Below, piece after piece: positions 43,158-51,924 of a stretch of 64,000 nucleotides of DNA (position 1 is the stretch's first letter; each line of letters opens with the position of its first letter). The notes beneath the pieces were generated by a model that made no database searches, had not been told where the DNA came from, and saw only the letters and a program-made list of their open reading frames with translations. The stretch is taken from NCBI GenBank assembly GCA_023666335.1, contig JAMPCE010000004.1, forward strand, positions 22,427-86,426. Reading direction: 5' to 3'. Origin of the DNA: a bacterium. GTDB taxonomy: Bacteria > Bacillota > Clostridia > Lachnospirales > Lachnospiraceae. Made by a program: the position numbers and the translations under genes.

Positions 43158-44318
43158 TTATTCCCCTGACATTCCCATTTCCGTAAGCGCCCGCTCATTC
43201 CGCACAGGCTCTGCCGCCGTTTTCCGATCCGCCTGCAAAACCGCCAGCGCCGGACCCAGCGACCAGGGATATGCGCCGTAACGCTGGGGATAGCAGGAAA
43301 ATCCCTCACATTCTCCGGAGCAGTCATACACCCGTCCGTTCCTGACAGAGCGTTCCAAAGCGCATCTCCCCAAAGACAATGCAGCTTCATATTCACTGCC
43401 CGAGAGAACGCCCAGCTTCATCCCATCCCTGACCGCTGCACAGATCATCCCTGTAGCGGACGTATCCGCAGGACCTTCCAACGCCGCAAGCTGCCAGGAA
43501 AAATAACCGTCACTGCGTTGGAAAGAAATCGCTTTTTCAACAAGTTCTGTGTAATGTGCACGCACTTTCTCCCTGCCGTAATCGGACGTCATGCAGCCCA
43601 CCATACCGCGAAGAAGCCATCCCACAGCTCTTCCCCAGCCAATGATACCGCATTTGCAGCCGGCTGCCGTATCATATCCGTGATAGGGAAGTCCCGTCGC
43701 GCCATCCATTCCGTCTGACAGAAAGTTTTCGATCTGCCTGACCGCAAGCTCCTGATACGCCTGCTCGGCAGACAACTCTCCATAGCGGTAAAGAAAGGGA
43801 ACCGCAAGACCGATGCCGTCTACGAATACAGTCTTCTCCCCATTTAACGGACGATAGAAAAAACTTCCCGCCGCGTCTTTCGGATGCACGGCAGCATAGC
43901 CTGCCATCCTATCAAGCGCAAGTCTGATCTGATCTGCAGACAACTTCGCGCAGAAAACCGAGTTACCGCTCTGCATCTCCCCATAAATCTCTGCCAGTGT
44001 CTCTCCGGCAAGCAGATCGTCCAGAACCGTCAGCGGCATTCCCTTTTGAAACCACCGCTCATAATAAGCCGCCAGCGTCTGCTCTATCATGCGGAGGGTC
44101 TTTTGCTCCTCCGCCGCTTCCGGCTTTCCAAGCTCTTTCTTATATTGCCACAGACCTGATGCCAGAAGTCCCGTCGGCCAGAAGATCAGATCCTCTCCCG
44201 CCGCCTTTCTTCGGAGAAGATAACGTTTGATCCAATATTTCCCCTTTGCTTTCCGGTCAAACACTCCATATTGCAGCAGATCGGTACAGGCGTTTTTGGC
44301 CAACGGAATCTTATTCAT
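43158..44318 (-). CDS. GH105/GH88-like unsaturated glycuronyl hydrolase
   Basis: The product has 386 residues. The start at 44318 has GGGAGG upstream and overlaps the flippase stop by eight bases. The (alpha/alpha)6-barrel motifs of YteR-type enzymes are visible: VFVDGIGLAVPFLYRYG, carrying the presumed catalytic aspartate, then GWGRAVGWLLRGMVG, FSWQLAALEGPADTSATGM and YGAYPWSLGPALAVLQA. Characterised members remove an unsaturated uronic acid from the end of an oligosaccharide made by a lyase. There is no signal peptide. Finding it inside an assembly operon is unusual; it may trim or edit a uronate-containing glycan in the cytoplasm. Activity is inferred. Confidence 0.75.
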   Translation of the reverse strand: MNKIPLAKNACTDLLQYGVFDRKAKGKYWIKRYLLRRKAAGEDLIFWPTGLLASGLWQYKKELGKPEAAEEQKTLRMIEQTLAAYYERWFQKGMPLTVLDDLLAGETLAEIYGEMQSGNSVFCAKLSADQIRLALDRMAGYAAVHPKDAAGSFFYRPLNGEKTVFVDGIGLAVPFLYRYGELSAEQAYQELAVRQIENFLSDGMDGATGLPYHGYDTAAGCKCGIIGWGRAVGWLLRGMVGCMTSDYGREKVRAHYTELVEKAISFQRSDGYFSWQLAALEGPADTSATGMICAAVRDGMKLGVLSGSEYEAALSLGRCALERSVRNGRVYDCSGECEGFSCYPQRYGAYPWSLGPALAVLQADRKTAAEPVRNERALTEMGMSGE

Positions 44319-45891
44319 CCATGCCTCCCTTCCGGGATTCTTTCCCTGCGGTCTTTTTTGCCAGCGCCGGCACTCTGACCGCCACGGCATTCCACAGATA
44401 GGAAAACTCCTCCGTCCTGTGGAATACCGCCAAAAATACCAGATTATAAAGCAGCGTGATCAAAACCACCATAACGGCAAACGTAAGGATCGTAACCTCC
44501 CCCATGACCGCATGGCGGATCGGCGTGATCACCGCTCCCACTGCCAGAATCACACAGATATATTTCAGGGAATCTTTAAAATACACTCCCGCCTTTTTTT
44601 CGAAACAGACGCGGTAGATGATGCCGGGACGGATCAGGTTAGCCAAAATGCCGGATACCAGCGTTCCCACATAAACGCCCGTTACGCCGATCTTCATCAC
44701 TAAGACGATCGAGACCGCCAGATTGACAGCTCCCTGTATGAGCGGCAGAAACCTGTCCTGCTCAAAAAGACCCGATGCGATCTTAAAATTGAGGAGTACC
44801 GTACGTCCGCCCTTCAGATAGAAATCCGTCACCAGAAGCGTCACTGTCATCTGCGGCAATGTCCAGCCCGCATCCCGCAGCCACACTCCGCCGATAAAAG
44901 GACTGAGCAGATGAAAAAAACCTACCGCGCCAAACCCGAAGAGCCAGCAGGCAAAAAAGCGGTATACCCGGAAGAGCAGATACTGTTTTTCTTTCGACTC
45001 CGTAGCCACCACATTACCAAAACCCGAAATTACAGAATCAAATATAATATTAATAAAATTTCCCACATAAGTGATGATGTAGGAATAATTGTCCACAATG
45101 GCCGCTGTATCTACATTGACAAAAGAAGAGATGATCAGGGTATCCGTTTGAAGCCTTGCCACATCGCCAACCTTATGACAAATCAGCGCTTTCGTCTTGG
45201 AAACCACCACCTGCGTCTCTTCCGCCGTCAGTTTCTTTACATCTTTATCCCGCAGATAGGGATAGAGCCTGTTCAGATAGGCCGTCACAAAAATTTTCTG
45301 TAGAAGTTCCACCACAGACTGCGCCAGCAGATAAAAGAGGAAATTGCGAAACAGCAGCAAAACGGTAATCTGTACCGAGGCTGCCGCTATCTTTGTCAAC
45401 GTAGCAATGTTGGTCTGAATATAATTTTTCTGTTCCGCATTCACCAGACTGTATTTATAGGCGACAAAATAACTGATGACCGTGTTAAACAGGAAAAGAT
45501 AATAGTACAACGTCAATTCTTTCACGGTCAGACTGCCCGGATTTTTCAAGATATATTTCAAAAACGGAGAGATCGCAGCCCCTAAAACCGCGATCACGCC
45601 TGCGATCGTCAGATAAGCTCTTTTATAAAAACGCATGTACGATTTAATTTTCTCAATATCGTGCTCCGCCACCGGCTTATAGAGGCTGTAGTTCAAAGCC
45701 GTACCGATCCCCAGCTCTGCAAGGGAGAGAACGCTCAAAACATTCGCATACGTTCCATTGACCCCCGAAAGCGTCTTACCAAGCACATAGATAAAGACTG
45801 TCCGCTGAACAAAGTTCACCAACAGGATCACCAGATTGCTGAGATATCCGAATATGATATTTTTTCCGGCTTTCTGTATTCTGCCCATCAC
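44311..45891 (-). CDS. Wzx-like polysaccharide flippase (MATE/PST family)
   Basis: The product has 526 residues with about 12-14 hydrophobic segments and no ATPase. The N-terminus IIFGYLSNLVILLVNFVQRT followed by LGKTLSGVNGTYANVLSVLSLAELGIG is the usual pattern of PST exporters of lipid-linked repeat units. It overlaps the pyruvyl transferase stop by four bases and is followed closely by the GH105 enzyme and a Wzy-like polymerase. This gives a Wzx/Wzy route for the glycan. Confidence 0.83.
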   Translation of the reverse strand: MMGRIQKAGKNIIFGYLSNLVILLVNFVQRTVFIYVLGKTLSGVNGTYANVLSVLSLAELGIGTALNYSLYKPVAEHDIEKIKSYMRFYKRAYLTIAGVIAVLGAAISPFLKYILKNPGSLTVKELTLYYYLFLFNTVISYFVAYKYSLVNAEQKNYIQTNIATLTKIAAASVQITVLLLFRNFLFYLLAQSVVELLQKIFVTAYLNRLYPYLRDKDVKKLTAEETQVVVSKTKALICHKVGDVARLQTDTLIISSFVNVDTAAIVDNYSYIITYVGNFINIIFDSVISGFGNVVATESKEKQYLLFRVYRFFACWLFGFGAVGFFHLLSPFIGGVWLRDAGWTLPQMTVTLLVTDFYLKGGRTVLLNFKIASGLFEQDRFLPLIQGAVNLAVSIVLVMKIGVTGVYVGTLVSGILANLIRPGIIYRVCFEKKAGVYFKDSLKYICVILAVGAVITPIRHAVMGEVTILTFAVMVVLITLLYNLVFLAVFHRTEEFSYLWNAVAVRVPALAKKTAGKESRKGGMDE

Positions 45892-47138
45892 TCGTTCTCT
45901 TTCAGCCCGCCGTGCGGTTCCGTCTGTTCCTCGTCCCGTCCCGCCGGATTCTCATGCAGGCGGTTCCACAACCCGCGGATCTCATCTCCCGCCTCTGCCG
46001 CCTTTTTGCAATAATCAGGCATGATTGCCTGTAATCTCCCCCGGATCTCCTCCTCATGTTCCAGTATCCATGAAAAAGCGCCTATCAATTCCTCCGGGTC
46101 TGCAAGATCCTGCACAGGCAACACATAATGTTCTTCCGCTCCAAACAGATCGCGGGCGATCCCTCTTGCTTTCACGGAATATCCCACCACCAGCGTGGGG
46201 ACACAGGAAGAATAAGCTGCGATCGTGGCATGGGTACGCGCGCCGATAAAAAACCGGCATTTCGATATGATATATTTGATCTTTTGGCAGGACATATCCT
46301 CAAACAGGATGACCCTCTCATTGCTCTGATAACCGCTATACAGTTCATTTGCAGTCAATCTGTCGTCATTATGTCTCCACATGACATGGGGAATCAGGGC
46401 GATATGGCAATCCGTATTTTCCAAGATATAATCCATTAAATTACGGTAGTTTTTAATCGTTATTCCATTTTCATTCTCGTGCCGCAAGATCATGGGGCTG
46501 ATATTGATGCCAACAGTGTTTCCTGCCAGAAATCCATGTGGGAGTTTCGTCTCCTCCGGCTCCAGCGCAAAAGCCGGATCAGGAAACTGCTTCACATTCT
46601 CCGTGATCCCCGCCTCCGCAAGCGCCTGCGTCGTGATAGACTCCCTCGATGTGATCAACGCATAGCGGCGCATATCCTCCACGATCTTCGGGTCCTGCAA
46701 AAGCTCCGGTTCCAGTGAGCAGCCCCAGAGAACCGTTTTTGCTCCGGCACGGTTAAAGGCACTGTTTGCAGTGACCGCCTCCTTTTTAGACAACTCATAG
46801 CAGTACATATCACCGCCCACGGAAAGATAAAGCGGCGCAAGATTTTTACCCAGCACGTCATGAAAACGGTAACGCATAAAGGATTCGGGATCCCGAAACA
46901 CCTTTCTCCAGGCATAATACCACGCATGAGCAAAAAAATGCTCCGCGATCTTTCGCTCTTCCAGAATGTCGCAGAGCGGCTCCAGCGTATACCTCCTGTC
47001 TTCCTGTTCGCTCACGGTCACAAGAATCTTTGGAATGTCCTCCATCATATGACAGGTGCTGTTGACGATTGCTTCACAGCCATGATTTCCGCTGCCGCCG
47101 TGCAGATACATCACAATTCTATCGTTGCCATAGTCCAT
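45888..47138 (-). CDS. Polysaccharide pyruvyl transferase (CsaB/WcaK family)
   Basis: The product has 416 residues; AAAGG lies eight bases before ATG 47138. The N-terminus MYLHGGSGNHGCEAIVNST matches the glycine-rich opening of the pyruvyl transferase family. Further motifs: SVGGDMYCYE, TVLWGCSLEPELLQ, ITSRESITTQAL, CRFFIGARTHATIAAYSS and PTLVVGYSVKARGIARDL. Family members add a pyruvate ketal from PEP to a sugar, giving a negatively charged residue. A good promoter lies upstream (47236-47264), so this may start a transcription unit with the flippase and polymerase. Confidence 0.85.
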   Translation of the reverse strand: MDYGNDRIVMYLHGGSGNHGCEAIVNSTCHMMEDIPKILVTVSEQEDRRYTLEPLCDILEERKIAEHFFAHAWYYAWRKVFRDPESFMRYRFHDVLGKNLAPLYLSVGGDMYCYELSKKEAVTANSAFNRAGAKTVLWGCSLEPELLQDPKIVEDMRRYALITSRESITTQALAEAGITENVKQFPDPAFALEPEETKLPHGFLAGNTVGINISPMILRHENENGITIKNYRNLMDYILENTDCHIALIPHVMWRHNDDRLTANELYSGYQSNERVILFEDMSCQKIKYIISKCRFFIGARTHATIAAYSSCVPTLVVGYSVKARGIARDLFGAEEHYVLPVQDLADPEELIGAFSWILEHEEEIRGRLQAIMPDYCKKAAEAGDEIRGLWNRLHENPAGRDEEQTEPHGGLKENE

Positions 47139-47212
47139 ATTACTAACCTTTCCTTGCTGATTCACACCGTTATCATAATCTCAGAAGCTGTAATCTTTCG
47201 CAACTCTTTGGG

Positions 47213-47232
47213 CGCAGACTGCTGAGTCTGCG
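47213..47232. repeat. Short perfect hairpin shared with the 53.4-kb intergenic site
   Basis: The arms CGCAGACT and AGTCTGCG (8 bases) enclose a 4-base loop, preceded on the + strand by TCTTTGG. The same unit, 24 of 26 bases alike, occurs at 53413-53441 next to another internal promoter. It lies just downstream of the promoter at 47236-47264, so it would form the first structure of that transcript. It lacks the T-run of an intrinsic terminator. Confidence 0.55.
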
Positions 47233-47235
47233 TTT

Positions 47236-47264
47236 AGTATACCATCATTGTGCCCCAATATCAA
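47236..47264 (-). promoter_or_regulatory. Sigma-A-type promoter upstream of the pyruvyl transferase gene
   Basis: On the minus strand TTGATA (47259-47264) and TATACT (47236-47241) are 17 bases apart, each differing from consensus at one position. The -35 overlaps the stop codon of the fucosyltransferase gene. It would drive the 45888-47138 gene and those after it. Confidence 0.6.
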
Positions 47265-48172
47265 ATAATCGTCCCTTCCGGCGTGATAAGTGTCCAGCCG
47301 GACCACAACTCTTTCATCCGTTTCGGCGCACAAGTCTGCGTATTTTTGTGGATAGAAGGACGAATCATGATCTTCGCGGCATTTCCGTTCAAGCGGGCTC
47401 CCCAGAAACTGAATGTACTGTTTGCGCAGATATTATGCCGACAGCAGCTCATGAGCTGCATATCATAAAAACTGTCTTTCCCCCGATTCCAGTCAACAAT
47501 GCGGTACTCCGGTCCCTGATAACGCTCCCGGACATAGTTCGCATCGTCGGAAAAGACATAAAATACCGCTTCCGGTTCTTTTTTCTTTATATATCTGACG
47601 CATGTGTCATAATATGCCTCCGTACAAATGCCGCCAAACACCTCCGTATTGGCGGCATCCAGATAATCTCCCCTGCGGACATGGATGCTGACACTGCGCT
47701 GCATCCCCATTTCCTCCATGATTTCCCGATTGCGCGGATCACCGCTCTCGGGAAACCGAATCTCCTCTCGGAGCCCGCCCAAAATATCCGCATAATACGC
47801 CTCACAAGCCCAATACCCCACCAGATATTTATCCTGCCAGCCAAAAATCTCCGGATGAAACATCTCCGATTCTTCAAACAGGGGAAGTCCGCCGGGCGCA
47901 ATTCTTCTTCTAATCTTTTCTGTAAGACTCCTCTTCTCCTCATACGTCCGCTTTAGAAGCGCACGCACCTCCTCCTCGGAAGCGGTCTCAAAAGGCAGCC
48001 CTGTAAAATCCGAAAGTTCAAAGCGTCTGGGCGCGTCCATGCCAGCCTGCTGTTTTTGTGAAAACCAGGAAAGATCCAGCTTCGTCCCGATTCCCAGGCT
48101 CTGTAGTTTTCTGTACAATGCGTACTGCTGGAGCTGGTTGCCCAATCCTCCCATGACCCTTATGATAATCAT
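47261..48172 (-). CDS. GT11-family alpha-1,2-fucosyltransferase-like
   Basis: The product has 303 residues. I start it at ATG 48172, directly before IIIRVMGGLGNQLQQYALY, the GT11 N-terminal motif. The GDP-fucose binding motif is SIHVRRGDYLDAANTE (HxRRGDY), and the C-terminal motif is NSTFSFWGARLN. Other family segments are EVFGGICTEAYYDTC and YVFSDDANYVRERY. It transfers fucose, or a similar deoxyhexose, from a GDP-sugar to the C2 hydroxyl of a hexose. It is 13 bases downstream of a GT2 gene. No GDP-fucose pathway is in the window. Confidence 0.85.
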   Translation of the reverse strand: MIIIRVMGGLGNQLQQYALYRKLQSLGIGTKLDLSWFSQKQQAGMDAPRRFELSDFTGLPFETASEEEVRALLKRTYEEKRSLTEKIRRRIAPGGLPLFEESEMFHPEIFGWQDKYLVGYWACEAYYADILGGLREEIRFPESGDPRNREIMEEMGMQRSVSIHVRRGDYLDAANTEVFGGICTEAYYDTCVRYIKKKEPEAVFYVFSDDANYVRERYQGPEYRIVDWNRGKDSFYDMQLMSCCRHNICANSTFSFWGARLNGNAAKIMIRPSIHKNTQTCAPKRMKELWSGWTLITPEGTII

Positions 48173-48185
48173 GCTTCTTCCCGCC

Positions 48186-49208
48186 TCATCTCTTATCATA
48201 GATACGCAGAATCATCCGTAACAGCCGCAGCAACACGCCGCCGGGATACAACATTCCCAGATACAGAAGCTGACCTGACCTTTCGCTCACGGTGATCGGC
48301 GTATTCTGTAGGAGTGTCCTGATCTCCTCCGCCCCAAAGATAGAACGTATCCGCTCTCTGTAATCCTTATCGGGATTTCGCAGTTCATTCTTCATTACAT
48401 ACAAAAGCATATAGCAATATTCCCTGTCCGCCGCCTGCATCCCGCCGGGCACATGCCTGTCAGCGATCACCCGCTTCAGGCAGGCTGTCACTCTCTGCAG
48501 ACTCTCGTAGATTCCCTTATCATAGAGATGGATCATCGAGCTTTCCACATAGCGATAATGGTAATACAGCGCACCGTCCATAACAACCACCCGGCTTGCT
48601 TTCAGAAACGCCGGATACATCATATTCGTGTCTTCTCCAAACCGTATCCGATAGTCATAATATATTTCATTTCCCGCAAATACGGATTTCTCGCACAGCT
48701 TCATACAGCGAGACAGGGGAACCGCCCTCTTTTCCACACCGATCAGCTTCGCCCTGATCTCCGCATCCAGTTTCTCTCCCTGATAAATTCCCGGCGCAGC
48801 GACGCTGTACACCGGTTCCGTTCCTTTTTGCTTTTCGCGCAGATGGTTACAGCAGACGATCTCACCCGCCGTACCCGTCAAGCGCGCCACCATTTCGGTA
48901 AGCGTTTCGGGTTCGATGTAGTCGTCGCTGTCAACAAACATAATATAGTCTCCCCCTGCCGCATTCAAACCCGTCACGCACGCCGATCCCGGACCCCCGT
49001 TCTCTTGATGTATCGCGCGTATTTGTTCGTTTTCCCGTTCATAATCGTCGCATAGCTGTCCGCTGCCGTCCGTGGACGCATCATCCACCAGAATAATCTC
49101 CAGATTCCGATACTTCTGCCCCAGAATACTGTCCACACACTCCCGCAGATAGTCCGCCGTATTATAAACCGGCACGATCACACTGATCTTATATGAGTTT
49201 TCCCTCAT
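48186..49208 (-). CDS. GT2-family glycosyltransferase
   Basis: The product has 340 residues; I prefer ATG 49208 (GGAGAGG upstream) over 49226. Motifs: ISVIVPVYNTADYLREC, LVDDASTDGSGQLCD, and MFVDSDDYIEPETL with the DxD-type metal site. RFGEDTNMMYPAFL supplies the ED acceptor-side pair. A C-terminal hydrophobic/basic region (LLYLGMLYPGGVLLRLLRM) may contact the membrane. This belongs to the large EpsJ/CpsI-like group. The sugar is unknown. Confidence 0.83.
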   Translation of the reverse strand: MRENSYKISVIVPVYNTADYLRECVDSILGQKYRNLEIILVDDASTDGSGQLCDDYERENEQIRAIHQENGGPGSACVTGLNAAGGDYIMFVDSDDYIEPETLTEMVARLTGTAGEIVCCNHLREKQKGTEPVYSVAAPGIYQGEKLDAEIRAKLIGVEKRAVPLSRCMKLCEKSVFAGNEIYYDYRIRFGEDTNMMYPAFLKASRVVVMDGALYYHYRYVESSMIHLYDKGIYESLQRVTACLKRVIADRHVPGGMQAADREYCYMLLYVMKNELRNPDKDYRERIRSIFGAEEIRTLLQNTPITVSERSGQLLYLGMLYPGGVLLRLLRMILRIYDKR

Positions 49209-49227
49209 CCTGCCTCTCCATTCCAAA

Positions 49228-50235
49228 TCACTTTAACGCTGCCTTTATCTTTTGTACCGCATCATAGAACCGCACGTAGAGCCGGGGCGCTCCGGCAAAC
49301 ATCCTCACTTTTATTCCATAGCCGGCAGGAAGCCAGGCATAACACGCCTTTTGCCCTTTCAGGTTCCGCAGCTTCCCGCAGCATACCTGTAGATATTCCT
49401 CTGCTTCTCTCCGCTCTTTTCCGGAAAGCACAGCAATCTTTCCGACTGTCAGCATGAGCGCCACCATGATCTGCGCATCCGCCCGCACAGCCAAAGCCGG
49501 ATCCTGCTTTATGATCAGCGCCCGCGCCTGCTCCCAGCAATAGATCTGATCCATGTAGGCAGGCGTAAACGGTCTTCCCATCGCACCTCTCGGATTCTGA
49601 AAATAGCCGTAACCTGCATACGGCGTTTCCGCCACCCGTTTCAGATGCGGTAAAAGTTCTACCAGAAACAGCATGTCCTCGCCAATGCTTAAGCCCTCAC
49701 GAAACCGTATCTGCCCGATCAGGTTCCGCCTGTAAAGCTTGCTCCAGCATCGGGTATTTCCGCGCAGGATACATTCTTCTAAATAACGCCTGTTATCATA
49801 AATTGCCGTATCCTGCCCGTCCGGCATTTCTCCTTCCCGAATCAGATGTTCCCACTCCGCCTCCGTTTCCCACGCCGCAAAGCCGCAGCCTGCAAGATCG
49901 CTGTCCGTCTCAAGTAATATATCGTGCAATCCCCTCAACACTCCCGGTCGGAGCCTGTCGTCGGCATCCACAAACATCATATAATCGCCCTGCGCCTGCT
50001 CCAATCCGCTGTTGCGCGCCGCCGAAACACCCAGATCAGGCAGCTCGATGGTCCGCAGGCAGGCGTACTGTCTGCACAACCGCTCACAGATATCCGCCGT
50101 CGAATCCGTGGAGCCGTCGTTTATGATCAGGACTTCCAGCTCCTCATATGCCTGCGCAAGAATGCTTGCGATGCACTGCTCCAGATAAGTCTCCCCGTTA
50201 TGAACCGGTACGATCACACTGATCCTCTCGCTCAT
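49228..50235 (-). CDS. GT2-family glycosyltransferase
   Basis: The product has 335 residues. Motifs: ISVIVPVHNGETYLEQC, IINDGSTDSTADIC, and MMFVDADDRLRPGVL. SIGEDMLFLVELLPHL corresponds to the acceptor-side ED motif. The ATG overlaps the stop of the acetyltransferase gene by four bases. Similar in layout to the GT2 gene immediately downstream, but the two differ enough to suggest different linkages. Confidence 0.83.
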   Translation of the reverse strand: MSERISVIVPVHNGETYLEQCIASILAQAYEELEVLIINDGSTDSTADICERLCRQYACLRTIELPDLGVSAARNSGLEQAQGDYMMFVDADDRLRPGVLRGLHDILLETDSDLAGCGFAAWETEAEWEHLIREGEMPDGQDTAIYDNRRYLEECILRGNTRCWSKLYRRNLIGQIRFREGLSIGEDMLFLVELLPHLKRVAETPYAGYGYFQNPRGAMGRPFTPAYMDQIYCWEQARALIIKQDPALAVRADAQIMVALMLTVGKIAVLSGKERREAEEYLQVCCGKLRNLKGQKACYAWLPAGYGIKVRMFAGAPRLYVRFYDAVQKIKAALK

Positions 50236-50798
50236 GACGATCCGCCTTTCCCGATTGCTCCGCTGCCGTCACCATAGCGGCTTTTCACACAGTTTTCCCG
50301 CTTCTGATAAAAAAGGCTTCCCGTCGGCACTTCTCCGTTTACTACGCTTCCCGCCGCAACCACGCAATCGTCCCCGATGCGTGCGCCTTTCAGAATCGTG
50401 CAGTTTGCGCCGATCCAGACCCTCTCTCCGATCCAAATATCCCCGGCCAGATACTCTCCACTGTCGTCTTTGTAATTATGGTCATGATCCACGATTACCG
50501 TATTGTTGCCTATCTTGCAGTAATCTCCGATCCTTATCCGCCCCATACACGCCACATTGCATCCTGTATTAAAGAAGACATGACTCCCGATTTCCAGCTT
50601 TCCCTCCGACCCACACTGAATGGAAAGATGCCCTCGGCTTTGAATCCTCTCGCCAAAAACTGCCTTTCCACCGCGCGCAAGCTCCAGACATACGTGATCC
50701 AATCCCTGCACCATTGGGATTTCGATGCCCATCCCAAAACAACACTTCCAATATGCGCTTCGCACCGCGCTTCTGATCACGCGCCCCGCCATTCCCAT
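50232..50798 (-). CDS. Hexapeptide-repeat acetyltransferase (maltose O-acetyltransferase-like)
   Basis: The product has 188 residues from ATG 50798, which has GGGAG eight bases upstream; ATG 50813 and a longer start at 50891 overlapping the GT4 gene are alternatives. The hexapeptide beta-helix contains IGSHVFFNTGCNVACMG, IGDYCKIGNNTVIVDHDH and IGERVWIGANCTILKG, then VVAAGSVVNGEVP. The segment NTVIVDHDHNYKD carries the catalytic histidine typical of the NodL/Maa group. It likely O-acetylates a sugar of the repeat unit. Confidence 0.78.
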   Translation of the reverse strand: MGMAGRVIRSAVRSAYWKCCFGMGIEIPMVQGLDHVCLELARGGKAVFGERIQSRGHLSIQCGSEGKLEIGSHVFFNTGCNVACMGRIRIGDYCKIGNNTVIVDHDHNYKDDSGEYLAGDIWIGERVWIGANCTILKGARIGDDCVVAAGSVVNGEVPTGSLFYQKRENCVKSRYGDGSGAIGKGGSS

Positions 50799-50850
50799 AT
50801 CCGTCACTCCCATATTCCCATTTTCGTCCTGCCCCGCTCTGCCGACGACA

Positions 50851-51924
50851 TTACCGCCCGCTTTCCTGACAGGCACGCTGATAGATCTCACTCAATTTCT
50901 CCAAATGACTCTCCAAGCTGTATTCCGATATCGCCCGCGCTCTGGCTGCCCTCCCGCAGGCCGCCAGATATGCCTCATCCGTCAGAAAGCGCTCTGCTGC
51001 TGCCGCCATCCTCTCCATATCACCGGGCGAAACGAGCGCGCCGCTCTCCCCATCACGAATCAGCTGCGGAATACCGCCCACCGTTGTGGTCACGATACCC
51101 ATTCCGTAAGCCATCGCCTCCAATACCGCCACAGGCATTCCCTCATGATAGCTTGGAAACAGAAAAATTCCGCTCTCCCGAAGCAGCTTTTCCTTTTCCT
51201 CACCCTGTACCCAGCCGGGAAAACAGACCGCATCCAAAAGACCTTTTTGTAAAAAAGCATCTTTTACGCGCGCCATCTCGCCATCTCCCGCCATCACGAG
51301 CTTTACTTCCGGACATCTTTCCCGCACCCGCTCCAGAATCTCAGGAATATCGAAACACCCTTTGCGCTCTCCCAATTCTCCCAAAAATAACATCTGTTTT
51401 TTATTTCTATCCGCATCACAGGGCTCCGAGGGAATCCGACAGTAGTTACTCAAAATGTCGATTCGTTCCCGGGGCACGATCTTTTCCAGACGGTCCGCCC
51501 ACTCCGCCGACAACGCAATCAACCGCGTACACTTCGCGTAAATTCTGCGGATCCGCCTGCGCTTCGCCTCAGAAGCCTTTTCATAAAAAGCCTCAAATTC
51601 CGCCCCGTGGATATGATTAACCACAGGAATCCCCCGCGCCGCGCTCCACAGGATGAACGGCATTTTGCGGTAAAAACTTGGTCCGAAAGAGGAGTGGATG
51701 TGCAAAAGGTCCGGCCGATCCGTGCGCAAAAGCCTGCGAAACGCTCGATATCCTTGAAGCGCTTTGCAAAATTTCTGCCATTTGCTGCCATCCCGATAGG
51801 ATTCGATGTAGGTGATACGGCAGCGCTCCTCGAGCGCACTGCCGCGATACCCGTTCACCACGGAAGCGATCCCGCCTTTCACGGCTTCGTTTGGCACGAT
51901 CATACATACATGCAATGCTTTCAC
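50851..51924 (-). CDS. GT4-family glycosyltransferase
   Basis: The product has 357 residues, starting at GTG 51924, which overlaps the stop (TGA) of the priming transferase. N-terminal domain: IVPNEAVKGGIASVVNGYRG. Donor domain: KKQMLFLGELGERKGCFDIPEIL, VKLVMAGDGEMARV, and PSYHEGMPVAVLEAMAYGMGIV with the E-x7-E pair. Being translationally coupled to the primer-forming enzyme, it is a good candidate for the second sugar addition. Confidence 0.85.
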   Translation of the reverse strand: MKALHVCMIVPNEAVKGGIASVVNGYRGSALEERCRITYIESYRDGSKWQKFCKALQGYRAFRRLLRTDRPDLLHIHSSFGPSFYRKMPFILWSAARGIPVVNHIHGAEFEAFYEKASEAKRRRIRRIYAKCTRLIALSAEWADRLEKIVPRERIDILSNYCRIPSEPCDADRNKKQMLFLGELGERKGCFDIPEILERVRERCPEVKLVMAGDGEMARVKDAFLQKGLLDAVCFPGWVQGEEKEKLLRESGIFLFPSYHEGMPVAVLEAMAYGMGIVTTTVGGIPQLIRDGESGALVSPGDMERMAAAAERFLTDEAYLAACGRAARARAISEYSLESHLEKLSEIYQRACQESGR

